Source: Varibaculum cambriense
GTDB lineage: Bacteria > Actinomycetota > Actinomycetes > Actinomycetales > Actinomycetaceae
Assembly (NCBI RefSeq): GCF_002848005.1
Contig: NZ_PKHX01000004.1
Coordinates: 179,509 to 243,508 of the forward strand
DNA: 64,000 bases
Direction of reading: 5' to 3'
In this document: positions 28,339-35,837 of the stretch, piece after piece
How the letters are laid out: the number at the start of each line of letters is the position of its first letter
Numbering within the stretch: the stretch's first letter is position 1
The notes under the pieces: generated by a model
Told to the model about the DNA's origin: nothing
What the model saw: only the letters and a program-made list of their open reading frames with translations
The model's database searches: none
Position numbers and translations under genes: made by a program

Positions 28339-29215
28339 CGGTGGCTCCATATTCGTCAAAAATAAAGTTGTTGAAGTCTGGGATTTCCTTAGTATCTAAG
28401 GTCACATAAAGTTCTTCCAGCGCGCTTTCTTGGGTAAATTCCACGCAGCGATGCCGGTAGAGTTCCAGTAAAGCCAGGAAACGGGTGACTCTTTCAGTGG
28501 CGTTTTTGGCGGAGCGGGTTAGCTCGCTAAAGCTAGCTTTGCCGCTTCGTTTTAACTCGGCAACCACGATTTGGGCTTGCTCTGCCAGAGAGGCTTGCGG
28601 CAGGTGTAGATGGGACAGGGAAACTTGCGGCGGACGGCGGGTAAAAGCCTCCGCGGCGGCGCGGGCTAAATCTTCGGGGGTGAAGTCCACTCGTAGCGGT
28701 GGCAAGAGGCGAGCGAACTTGGCGGGCAGGGGAACTTCCCGCGGATAGTAAGCCTGACCTTCCCCGATGCGCTCACGTAAATACTCTGCGACTTCCTTAT
28801 AGGCACGGTACTGTAATAGCCGAGAAAATAGCAGGTCGCGTGCCTCTAAATATTCGGGATCTAGTTCCTCGGTTTCTTCTCCCGGCAGCAGCTGACTGGC
28901 CTTGATATTTAGCAAAGTGGCTGCGATCTCTAGGAACTGGGAGGCTTGCGATAAATCCGGAAATGCCTGCATATAGGCTATAAAATCATCGGTTACCTGC
29001 GCTAATGCCACCTCGGTAATATCCAGTTTATTCTTGATAATCAAGGAGAGCAGCAGATCTAGCGGCCCGGAAAATACTTCTAGTTCCAGTTCAAAAGGGG
29101 GAACTTTTTCCGGCTCGGTTTTTCCGCCTAGCTGAGGAGGAAACAGCGTTGCCCCTTCCCCATTTACTGCTTGGAGATTAGTCGCAGTAGCCGGCGAGTT
29201 AGGCGGCGTCACCAC
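28331..29215 (-). CDS. scpA: Chromosome segregation/condensation protein ScpA (kleisin)
   Basis: Kleisin subunit bridging the SMC heads. FSGPLDLLLSLIIKNKLDIT near the N-terminus is the conserved SMC-binding region, and the C-terminal winged helix (FSELTRSAKNATERVTRFLALLEL) is complete. The start is uncertain: a GTG pair just before the parA stop (29215/29212), with GAGG about 9 bases upstream, is more likely than the ATG 20 codons earlier, which would overlap parA by 77 bases. Confidence 0.92.
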   Translation of the reverse strand: MVTPPNSPATATNLQAVNGEGATLFPPQLGGKTEPEKVPPFELELEVFSGPLDLLLSLIIKNKLDITEVALAQVTDDFIAYMQAFPDLSQASQFLEIAATLLNIKASQLLPGEETEELDPEYLEARDLLFSRLLQYRAYKEVAEYLRERIGEGQAYYPREVPLPAKFARLLPPLRVDFTPEDLARAAAEAFTRRPPQVSLSHLHLPQASLAEQAQIVVAELKRSGKASFSELTRSAKNATERVTRFLALLELYRHRCVEFTQESALEELYVTLDTKEIPDFNNFIFDEYGATDD

Positions 29216-30059
29216 GAGCAATAACCTCGCGCGCCAACTGCCGGTAAGCTGCCGCTCCCGGATGAGAAGGCGCAAAAGTAGTGATCGGTTCGGTAGCTAC
29301 CGAGGCGTCCGGGAACTTTACAGTCCGGCGAATAACCGTCTGATAGACCCGATCCCCGAATGCCTCTTGCAGGCGCTCCATTACTTCTCGCGAATGTAGG
29401 GTGCGGGTATCGACCATAGTCGCCAAAATCCCGTCTATCTTCAGTTTCGGGTTTAGACGGTCACGGACTTTTTCAATGGTTTCTACCAGCAGTGCTACCC
29501 CACGCAGGGCGAAAAATTCGGTTTCCATGGGGATCATTACCCCGTGCGCCGCAGTCAGAGCATTCACCGTCAGCAACCCCAGGGACGGCTGGCAATCAAT
29601 CAAAATCACATCATACTTTTCGCTAACCGGGTGGAGGGCGCGGGCGAGCGCCATTTCCCGGGCGACCTCGTTAACCATTTGAATCTCGGCAGCGGAAAGA
29701 TCGATATTGGCCGGCACCAGATCCATACCCTCGATCGCAGTGGGATGAATAACCTGCTCCACATTGACGTTGCGATCCAGGAGCACATTGTAGATAGTGG
29801 CGTCCAGGTCGTTGCCGTTTACCCCCAGTCCGGCAGTCGCGGCACCTTGGGGATCGAAATCTACAATCAGCACCTTGCGCCCATACTCTGCCAAAGACGC
29901 AGCCAAGTTAATGGTGGTAGTAGTCTTACCAACCCCGCCTTTTTGGTTGCACATGGCAATAATCCGCGCGGGCCCATGAGACTTTAGGGGCGCAGGCGCG
30001 GGAAACTCCGCATCTTTCGGGGTTGGCGGGGGCATCAAACCTGGTTGAATATCGCTCAC
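29199..30059 (-). CDS. parA: Chromosome-partitioning ATPase ParA
   Basis: Deviant Walker A ATPase: MCNQKGGVGKTTTTINLAAS at about residue 37, Walker B-like LIVDFDPQGAATAGLG, and VILIDCQPSLGLLTVNAL. It is the Soj/ParA type that lies with scpA-scpB and xerD in actinobacteria and is often distinct from the oriC ParA. No parB or consensus parS site is seen nearby. Confidence 0.9.
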   Translation of the reverse strand: MSDIQPGLMPPPTPKDAEFPAPAPLKSHGPARIIAMCNQKGGVGKTTTTINLAASLAEYGRKVLIVDFDPQGAATAGLGVNGNDLDATIYNVLLDRNVNVEQVIHPTAIEGMDLVPANIDLSAAEIQMVNEVAREMALARALHPVSEKYDVILIDCQPSLGLLTVNALTAAHGVMIPMETEFFALRGVALLVETIEKVRDRLNPKLKIDGILATMVDTRTLHSREVMERLQEAFGDRVYQTVIRRTVKFPDASVATEPITTFAPSHPGAAAYRQLAREVIARGDAA

Positions 30060-30472
30060 CCTTATAACGATATGACAACCTGAGAAAAAATGTTACCAAG
30101 CGGCGTTCCCGTAGCCTTTTATCCCCATTCGGTATCGCGAGATCGGTATCTAGCTACTGCCATATTAAAAAAGAAGCGAAAATAACTCGCTGGCAGAGAT
30201 TTAAGTACAGGTAGACTTCTCCAGGCACATCAGAATAACTTGCGGGATTGTGGAGCTAAGACCTGATTCAAGCAGTGGCACACAATGAGCAAATTATTTT
30301 TCTGAGTAGCTGCGGTGACGTCCTGTGCGGGGAAAATATTTTATCCGAGTAGGTGCGGTGGGCATAAAGTCTGAGAAAATACGTCAGTATTTTCCAGACT
30401 TTGGGCAGGAGGAAAAATATTTTTCCCGCACCACCCCGCACTACCCTGCACCCCCACAACCGGCACCAACCA
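30060..30472. other. 413-base gap between parA and xerD
   Basis: No gene is visible. The part next to parA (30060-30290) is AT-rich and probably holds the parA promoter, but I see no convincing consensus. The part next to xerD holds double-hairpin element B and, just before it, a degenerate 22-base echo of its left end (30296-30317 compared with 30338-30360). Open frames here are small and formed by the inverted repeat. Confidence 0.7.
30325..30432. repeat. Intergenic double-hairpin element, copy B
   Basis: Same plan as copy A at 14.8 kb. The outer stem of 18 pairs, GTGCGGGGAAAATATTTT (30325-30342), pairs with bases just before 30432 with one G-T wobble. Inside are ATCCGAGT, GGGC, an inner stem of 16 pairs with one bulged A (AAAGTCTG...), and TGGGCAGGAGG. 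The stem sequences differ from copy A almost throughout, yet pairing is kept. It begins about 41 bases after the xerD stop on the minus strand. Confidence 0.85.
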
Positions 30473-31426
30473 CTACCGGGCACGCGGATGGGTCTCTTGG
30501 TACACCTCGCGCAACAAAGTCGCGGTGACCTTGGTATAGATCTGGGTGGTGGTTACGTTCACGTGACCGAGCAGCTCTTGCACTACCCTAACGTCCGCTC
30601 CGCCCTCTAACATATGGGTGGCGAAGGAATGCCGCAGGCTGTGGGGTGAAACCGGTGTTTTTATCCCCGCTTTTTCCGCGGCCTCGCGAATAATATTCCA
30701 GGCGCTTTGCCGGCTTAGACGCCCTCCCCGCAGATTCAAGAACAGCGCGGAACTACCCCGGCCTTTTTGCGCAAGCTGTGGGCGGGCGCGTACCAAATAC
30801 GCTTCTAAGGCCTTGACTGCGTATTCCCCTAGCGGTACTAGCCGTTGCTTGTTGCCTTTTCCGGTTACGGTAACTAGGGTAATCGGGTTTTCTTCCGAAT
30901 CCTCTGCCTCACTACCAGCTAAAACTCCTAAATCATCCACGTCTAGGGCGCACACCTCACTCACCCGGGCTCCCGACGCATACAAGGTCTCCAGCAGTGC
31001 TCGCGAGCGCAAAGAAGCGGGGTCTTCCCCGCTAAAAGCTTCCAGCAGGACGCGAGTCTGGGTGATGCTGAGTGCTTTGGGAAGCGGTCGCGCTAGGCGG
31101 GGATTTTCTAGGCTCTCGGTGGGGTCAGTGCTACTCAATCGTTCGTTTAACATAAAGCCGTGGAATCCGCGCAGAGAGGCCATTAGCCGCGCAATTGAAG
31201 AGGCCGCCAACGGGTTTTTCCCGTCTTCTCCGGCTGCGGCTGCCTGCAAGAACGCCCGCAAAGTTTCGGGGGTGATTTCCGCTAGAGAATGAACACCAGC
31301 ACCGACTAAATATTCGTGGTAACGCGCCAAGTCACGCCGGTAGGAGCCGACAGTGTTATTTGATAGTCCGCGTTCAATCGCCAGGTGATCTAGATATGCC
31401 CCGCTCGCCTGCTCGATTTCATCCAT
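30473..31426 (-). CDS. xerD: Tyrosine recombinase XerD
   Basis: Chromosome dimer resolution at dif. N-terminal SAM-like domain (YLDHLAIERGLSNNTVGSYR) and the catalytic residues are visible: Arg in ASGARVSEV, Lys in TGKGNKQR, HSLRHSFATHMLEGG (HxxR), and Tyr in QIYTKV. 317 residues, slightly above usual due to a short insert near residue 160. Its place beside parA and scpA is the usual actinobacterial one, so it is not part of a mobile element. Confidence 0.93.
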   Translation of the reverse strand: MDEIEQASGAYLDHLAIERGLSNNTVGSYRRDLARYHEYLVGAGVHSLAEITPETLRAFLQAAAAGEDGKNPLAASSIARLMASLRGFHGFMLNERLSSTDPTESLENPRLARPLPKALSITQTRVLLEAFSGEDPASLRSRALLETLYASGARVSEVCALDVDDLGVLAGSEAEDSEENPITLVTVTGKGNKQRLVPLGEYAVKALEAYLVRARPQLAQKGRGSSALFLNLRGGRLSRQSAWNIIREAAEKAGIKTPVSPHSLRHSFATHMLEGGADVRVVQELLGHVNVTTTQIYTKVTATLLREVYQETHPRAR

Positions 31427-31548
31427 AGGGCTATTTTAGAGGGCGCATCCGTTTTTACCTGACTGCCACCTGTAGCAAAGTTATTTTCCCCACCGGGACA
31501 CGCCAGGGTGATAATAGAAGCACCGTTGATTTTTAGGAGTGATCTTTT

Positions 31549-31836
31549 ATGGCTTTATTCGCGATTGAATATTTTTACGACCCTGCCGCTGCTGCAAAAA
31601 TGGATGAGGTACGCCCTGACCACCGCGCTCATCTGCGCGCCCTGCACGATCAAGGGATTGTGAAACTAGTGGGCTCTTGGGTCAATGACCCCCATCCGGG
31701 CGCGCTCATCGCAGTGGAAGCCGAATCTAGCGAGGACGCCCTCACCGCTTTAGCTGAGGATCCTTTCTTCCTCGCCGGTTTCATTACCGAGCGCAAAGTG
31801 CACCAGTGGAACGTAATCATCGGAGAAATTGCTTAG
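31549..31836 (+). CDS. YciI-family protein
   Basis: 95-residue small alpha/beta protein of the YCII superfamily, putative enzymes of unknown substrate. Conserved His and Asp are seen in VRPDHRAHLRALHDQG, with GSWVNDPHPGALIAVEAES and DPFFLAGFITERKVHQW. The ATG is preceded by TTAGGAG at a 10-base spacing. It is monocistronic; the next features belong to the accessory patch. Confidence 0.88.
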   Translation: MALFAIEYFYDPAAAAKMDEVRPDHRAHLRALHDQGIVKLVGSWVNDPHPGALIAVEAESSEDALTALAEDPFFLAGFITERKVHQWNVIIGEIA

Positions 31837-31856
31837 TCAAAGCTCTGTTAGCGACG

Positions 31857-31892
31857 CCTGGATTTATCAGAGGCAGGGCGTACGCCCTCTAA
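31857..31892. repeat. Direct repeat with palindromic core, left copy
   Basis: Starts CCTGGATTT, then AGAGGCAG and a perfect palindrome AGGGCGTACGCCCT, ending CTAA. A near copy lies at 33509-33542 in the same orientation, on the other side of the ATPase gene. It follows the yciI stop by 20 bases and could also act as a terminator. Confidence 0.7.
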
Positions 31893-31972
31893 GCGCTAAT
31901 TTTCCCGCCCCGCCTGCAGTAGGGTTTCCCTACTACCTCTTCCATATTAACTGCCGCGTTGATACAGAACCG

Positions 31973-33256
31973 TTAAGGCTTGAGGGAGGTGGCCGGGATC
32001 ATGTAGATTCCGGTTTCTTTATCCTGCATTACCGCTTGCAGGTGTCCTACGATAATCCCCATCACTTTCGGCTTTTTCTTTGCGTATTGGTAGAAGCGAG
32101 TAAGACTGGTTATTGCATCATCGATGCTGCCATCACTTAGTTTAATTTCAAAGGCCGCATAGTCGCCATTCTTAAATTCGAGGATGGCATCTACTTCATC
32201 ACCCGAAGCATTATCGCGGAAATGGAAAAGATGACCTCCGTGATAGTCGGCCAAAATTCGTAAATCCCGCTCCACCAGTGCCTCAAATAGCAGACCAAAG
32301 GTTTCATGGTCATGCAGCAATTTTTCAACACTGAGACCCAGGCTTGCACAACAAAGGGAAGGATCCACCAGATGCCGTTTCGCTGCTTTCCCAATTCTTG
32401 CTGAGGAGCGGTAATTAAGACTGAAGGCTTCTTGATTTGCGGTTAAATATAAACTGTCTAGGACGCCGAGGTAATCTGCGATGGTGGCGCGGCTTTCGAT
32501 TATTTCATCTTGATTTTCATATTCTTCGATATCTTTAACCAGGGTTTTGTTTCCTACTAAAGTTGACTCATTTCTGGAAAGCGAACGTAAAAGCATACGC
32601 ATCTTGTGCGGGTTACGTTTCTTAACTGCCCCTTCATGCATATCTTTAGTCACCAAGGAATCAATATAGCTTTCGGGAATAACTCCGCAATCTTCTTCCG
32701 CGGTGTAGATGTTTTCCGGCCATCCCCCTCTAATAATGAGACGGGCAAGTTTTTCCAGCTCTACCTTGCCCACGTATCCCGTTTCGACAGTTCCTTCCAA
32801 TAGTCCCGAAAGCGATACCTCCCCAGTGGAATCACCTGATTCATACAGGCTCATAGGATGCATGCGCAGGGTTACTATTCTTCCCACCCCGGAGTGGAAT
32901 ACTTTGTGCGTGCCTTCATTGACTTTCAAAGCGGTTGAACCGGTGAGGACAAATTTCCCCTTTTCCCGGTCTGTGTCACACTCATGCCGTACTGCATCCC
33001 AAATCTCGGGAACAATCTGCCATTCATCAATCAATTGCGGACTTAGGTGAGTAAAGATGTATTTGGGATCAACCATTGCCAGGTCACGCTGACTTCGATC
33101 CGTTAGATAACTGACGCTATTTGCTTGCGCCAAGCTCGTCCAAGTCTTTCCACACCACTTCGGTCCCTCAATAGAGACAGCTCCGAAGATGTTTAAATAT
33201 CTTGCGATTTTTTCGTCGATAAGCCTTGATCGATATCCCGGTTTTTTTAAGCTCAC
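31973..33256 (-). CDS. AAA_14 ATPase with C-terminal DUF4143 domain
   Basis: P-loop ATPase of a family widespread in variable genome regions, of unknown function. Walker A is GPKWCGKTW at about residue 36; Walker B is in LIDEWQ, and a VLTGSTAL sensor follows. The DUF4143 part ends with a PD-(D/E)XK-like pattern: GDEVDAILEF, then FEIKLSDGS, the E-x-K arrangement of nuclease folds. It begins with GTG, with GGAGG 7 bases before it. The four-unit 23-bp array lies directly upstream, and two direct repeats bracket the gene plus its array. Confidence 0.9.
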   Translation of the reverse strand: MSLKKPGYRSRLIDEKIARYLNIFGAVSIEGPKWCGKTWTSLAQANSVSYLTDRSQRDLAMVDPKYIFTHLSPQLIDEWQIVPEIWDAVRHECDTDREKGKFVLTGSTALKVNEGTHKVFHSGVGRIVTLRMHPMSLYESGDSTGEVSLSGLLEGTVETGYVGKVELEKLARLIIRGGWPENIYTAEEDCGVIPESYIDSLVTKDMHEGAVKKRNPHKMRMLLRSLSRNESTLVGNKTLVKDIEEYENQDEIIESRATIADYLGVLDSLYLTANQEAFSLNYRSSARIGKAAKRHLVDPSLCCASLGLSVEKLLHDHETFGLLFEALVERDLRILADYHGGHLFHFRDNASGDEVDAILEFKNGDYAAFEIKLSDGSIDDAITSLTRFYQYAKKKPKVMGIIVGHLQAVMQDKETGIYMIPATSLKP

Positions 33257-33279
33257 TACCCTACCTCCAAAAGAAGTCT

Positions 33280-33371
33280 ACCTGGGCATTGAGCACTTTT
33301 CAAGCAATTCATTGCGCACTTTTCAGACAATTTACTAAGCACTTTTCAAGCAATTCAGTGTGCACTTTTCA
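33280..33371 (-). repeat. Four tandem 23-bp repeats upstream of the ATPase gene
   Basis: The ten-base core TGAAAAGTGC (minus strand) occurs at 33371, 33348, 33325 and 33302, exactly 23 bases apart. The other thirteen bases of each unit are partly kept (AATTGCT just before the next core). The last unit's tail diverges into the ribosome-binding region of the ATPase gene. The fixed spacing of about two helical turns suggests a protein-binding array (operator or iteron-like), not a CRISPR. Confidence 0.85.
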
Positions 33372-33508
33372 GAGATTGCTCTTATTGAACTGCTAATTCA
33401 CACGGTGATTTGTTCACCGGAAACACCTTACGACATCAAAAACAATCTGGCGCGACTTGACTAAAGTAAACCAGCGGATGTGAGCACCGCGGAAATCTTT
33501 CCGCAACA

Positions 33509-33542
33509 CCTGGATTTTAGAGGCAGAGGGTGCGCCCTCTAA
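33509..33542. repeat. Direct repeat with palindromic core, right copy
   Basis: CCTGGATTTT, AGAGGCAG and the palindrome AGAGGGTGCGCCCTCT, then AA. Matches the copy at 31857-31892 except for a two-base gap and a few changes. It ends 8 bases from the higA stop on the opposite strand, so it may also be the higBA terminator. Confidence 0.7.
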
Positions 33543-33549
33543 CTGCCCT

Positions 33550-33852
33550 CTACGCCACCTGCAGGGGTTTTATCTGGTCAAGTTCAGCTCCTGAACGGTC
33601 ACTGGCAAGATCAAGCTCATAGCGGGATTGTAGATTCAACCAAAACTCAGCAGAAGTTCCAAAGAAGCGTGAAAGACGCAGGGCAGTGTCCGCGCTTATT
33701 CCTCGCTTACCATGCACAATTTCATTGATGCGCCGTGGCGGCACCCCAATTGAGACAGCTAGTTTATTCTGGCTAAGCCCCATTTCAGTAAGAAAGTCTT
33801 CACTGAGGACTTCACCGGGGTGAATAGGGGCTAGCTTTTCAATGGTAGTCAA
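33550..33852 (-). CDS. higA: HigA-family antitoxin (XRE)
   Basis: Helix-turn-helix antitoxin that neutralises HigB and represses the operon. HPGEVLSEDFLTEMGLSQNKL, then PPRRINEIVHGKRGIS and FGTSAEFWLNLQ are the VapI/HigA hallmark. The start is taken as TTG, because AAGGAGGT lies at 33861-33868, 8 bases upstream; a TTG at 33855 is equally readable, and an ATG further up would add 20 unlikely residues. It overlaps the higB end by 14 bases, giving translational coupling. Confidence 0.92.
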   Translation of the reverse strand: MTTIEKLAPIHPGEVLSEDFLTEMGLSQNKLAVSIGVPPRRINEIVHGKRGISADTALRLSRFFGTSAEFWLNLQSRYELDLASDRSGAELDQIKPLQVA

Positions 33853-34120
33853 CAATCTCCACCTCCTTGGGGCCGGAGGACGTCCATACAAAACACATCC
33901 TCCACTGTTCATTTATCCTGATGCTATATTGTCCTGAGCGGTCGCCCTTGAGCGCTTCTAGCCGGTTTCCCGGTGGAACCCGCAAATCTTCTAGGCAAAC
34001 TGCAGCGCCAACTTGACGTAGTTTACGCAGTGCAGTCCGCTGGATTCGCGGGTCAAGAGAACGTACCGGCTGCCGATTCCACAGCCGCTCCGTTTCCTTG
34101 TTCCCGAACGACCTAATCAT
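33839..34120 (-). CDS. higB: HigB-family toxin (RelE/ParE fold)
   Basis: 93-residue ribosome-dependent mRNA interferase candidate. MIRSFGNKETERLWN at the start, RALRKLRQVGAA-like helix (ALRKLRQVG), LKGDRSGQYSIRINEQWRMCFVW and VEIVDYH at the end are the full family pattern. It precedes the antitoxin, the usual higBA order. A -10 box TATACT ends 6 bases before the ATG, so the transcript is probably leaderless. Confidence 0.92.
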   Translation of the reverse strand: MIRSFGNKETERLWNRQPVRSLDPRIQRTALRKLRQVGAAVCLEDLRVPPGNRLEALKGDRSGQYSIRINEQWRMCFVWTSSGPKEVEIVDYH

Positions 34121-34121
34121 C

Positions 34122-34175
34122 TAAATAGTATAACGTAATCCGTTAATAACGCTAGACGTTAAATGTGAATTCGAC
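34122..34175 (-). promoter_or_regulatory. higBA promoter/operator overlapping the duplicated ychF end
   Basis: Minus-strand order: AACG-TCTAG-CGTT, then TAACG-GATTA-CGTTA, then TATACT (-10) close to the higB ATG. The two inverted repeats are candidate HigA sites. The first lies inside the copy of the ychF 3' end, so the operator was formed, at least in part, from duplicated ychF sequence. Confidence 0.5.
34149..34175. repeat. Duplicate of the ychF 3' end (distal copy)
   Basis: 27 bases matching 34662-34688 at 26 positions, same orientation, 513 bases apart. The second copy is the true end of ychF including its stop codon. Looks like the far attachment site left by integration at the 3' end of ychF. 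Confidence 0.75.
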
Positions 34176-34239
34176 GGGTTTTCGAAAGAAAGTAACCTCA
34201 CCCTAGCCCCTCCCCCTATTTCGTATTACAATTACGGGC

Positions 34240-34485
34240 ATGAAAACTATCAACGGGCAACCAGTCTGCGAAGAGCAAATCGATGCATGGGTGGCCGAAG
34301 CCGAAAACGGCTACGACGTAGAGACGCTTCGACGTCGAGGAAGGAAACCGCGCCATGAAGATGCCGCTAAGGTTATCTCCATTCGACTTTCCCCCAGTGA
34401 GATCTTGAATCTCGACAAGTATGCGGCTGCCAACGGATGGTCAAGGTCACAGGCAATCCGCGAAGCGTTAAAAGATGCCATCTAG
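34240..34485 (+). CDS. Ribbon-helix-helix (CopG-type) antitoxin
   Basis: 81 residues. The C-terminal half is a ribbon-helix-helix DNA-binding fold: AKVISIRLSPSEILNLDKYA, then NGWSRSQAIREALKDAI. The N-terminal part (ICEEQIDAWVAEAENGYDVE-type text) is the usual toxin-binding segment of actinobacterial antitoxins of this sort. It lies between the two ychF-end repeats and directly precedes a shortened toxin frame, so it may be an orphan antitoxin or a solitary regulator. Confidence 0.88.
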   Translation: MKTINGQPVCEEQIDAWVAEAENGYDVETLRRRGRKPRHEDAAKVISIRLSPSEILNLDKYAAANGWSRSQAIREALKDAI

Positions 34486-34487
34486 AA

Positions 34488-34580
34488 ATGGATGTACGAC
34501 GGAGCGCCACGAAACACGGCACCGAAACGATCATCCACTCGATGAAGGCACGCAAACAGTACCGCAGCCTGCTCGATTAG
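34488..34580 (+). pseudogene. Internally deleted toxin remnant
   Basis: A 30-codon frame starting 2 bases after the antitoxin stop reads MDVRRSATKHGTETIIHSMK then ARKQYRSLLD. Its first part matches the opening (RPSALKHG) and its last part the ending (ELVIHAMKMRPKYRRLL) of BrnT-like toxins that follow such antitoxins, while the 50-60 residues between are missing without a frame change. I infer an in-frame deletion leaving a non-toxic stub. The family comparison is from memory. Confidence 0.55.
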
Positions 34581-34661
34581 TCTCGAAGAATAAATTCCAT
34601 CGCGTTTGTCCCTCTTTCTTATCCAAAAGCCCGGATCTAATAGACAGACAGCACTCAGCAG

Positions 34662-34688
34662 ACGCTAGACGTTAAATTTGAATTCGAC
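34662..34688. repeat. Duplicate of the ychF 3' end (genic copy)
   Basis: Covers the stop codon and last seven codons of ychF; matches 34149-34175 with one mismatch. Candidate integration site. No integrase gene lies between the copies. Confidence 0.75.
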
Positions 34689-35741
34689 TACGTCGCCGTC
34701 CTGCATTACGTATTCTTTGCCTTCTTGACGCAGCTTTCCCGCATCACGGGCGGCATGAATCGAACCTAGCTCCACTAACTCGTCGAAACCAATAATCTCA
34801 GCTTTGATGAATCCGCGCTCAAAATCGCTATGAATTACCCCGGCCGCCTGGGGAGCGGTCCAGCCTTTATGAATGGTCCAGGCACGGGACTCTTTTTCCC
34901 CGGCAGTTAGGAAAGTTTGCAGGCCCAAAGTATCGAAACCTACCCGGGCTAATTGGTCGAGTCCGGATTCGCTTTGCCCGGATTCTTCCAGCATTTCCCG
35001 GGCATCCTCTTCATCCAGTTCCACTAGGTCGGCCTCGAACTGGGCATCTAGAAAAATGGCTTTCGCCGGCGCTACCAGCTTTTCGAGTTCGCGGCGCTGA
35101 TCCCCATCCAGCACCTGTTCGGCATCCATATTGAACACATAAATAAAAGGCTTCAAAGTCATCAACTGGAATTCTTTTAGCAGCTCTTTATCCAAGTCAC
35201 CGTGGGCAGATAAAAGCTCTCCGTCCTCTAATATCGCCTGGGCTTTCTTTACTTCCGCTAACACTTCCGGCGGAGTTTTCCGTCCGCGCACTTCCTTTTC
35301 TAGCCGCGGCACTGCTTTTTCTAGAGTCTGCAGGTCAGCCAGGATTAGCTCGGTAGAGATAGTTTCAATATCGGAGGCAGGATCGATCTTGCCATCTACG
35401 TGCACCACGTCCGGGTCGCTAAACACTCGGGTGACTTGGCAGATGGCGTCGGCTTCCCGAATATTGGCTAGGAACTGATTACCTAGCCCTTCCCCTTGGG
35501 AGGCGCCTTTTACGATTCCCGCAATATCTACGAAAGAAACCGTGGCGGGCACGGTCTTGACTGACTTGAACATTTCTGCCAGTTTCTGCAATCGCGGATC
35601 CGGCAGCGGTACTACCCCCACGTTGGGGTCGATAGTCGCGAACGGATAATTCGCGGCAAGCACGGTTGCGCGGGTTAGCGCATTGAACAAAGTTGATTTA
35701 CCGACGTTAGGTAATCCTGCAATCCCAATTGTTAAAGCCAC
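34665..35741 (-). CDS. ychF: Redox-regulated ATPase/GTPase YchF
   Basis: Obg-related P-loop protein associated with ribosomes. [17 protein letters not shown] at residue 8, DIAGIVKGASQGEGLGNQFL (G3 region) and NMDAEQ (the NxxE variant conferring ATP preference), then a TGS-like C-terminus ending DGDVVEFKFNV. 358 residues is normal. Its last codons are duplicated 513 bases downstream. Confidence 0.96.
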   Translation of the reverse strand: MALTIGIAGLPNVGKSTLFNALTRATVLAANYPFATIDPNVGVVPLPDPRLQKLAEMFKSVKTVPATVSFVDIAGIVKGASQGEGLGNQFLANIREADAICQVTRVFSDPDVVHVDGKIDPASDIETISTELILADLQTLEKAVPRLEKEVRGRKTPPEVLAEVKKAQAILEDGELLSAHGDLDKELLKEFQLMTLKPFIYVFNMDAEQVLDGDQRRELEKLVAPAKAIFLDAQFEADLVELDEEDAREMLEESGQSESGLDQLARVGFDTLGLQTFLTAGEKESRAWTIHKGWTAPQAAGVIHSDFERGFIKAEIIGFDELVELGSIHAARDAGKLRQEGKEYVMQDGDVVEFKFNV

Positions 35742-35837
35742 GCCTCTACCCTATCGAAGGGCGAAAGCGGCAGGAAATCTAGCCAAAAAAACGATTAGTT
35801 CCCGAGTACGCTCCCTGCCCGTTCTCGGTGGCTCCCG

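Noticed and set aside
30268..30483. Small open frames in the parA-xerD gap
   Set aside because: They are made by the inverted repeat of element B and overlap the xerD end; no start site or coding pattern.
30473..31426. xerD as an integrase of a mobile island
   Set aside because: Sequence and position beside parA/scpA are those of the housekeeping XerD; no att-like repeats flank it.
33280..33371. Short CRISPR array
   Set aside because: Units are 23 bases in total with a conserved 10-base core; there are no separate unique spacers, no cas genes and no 28-37-base repeats.
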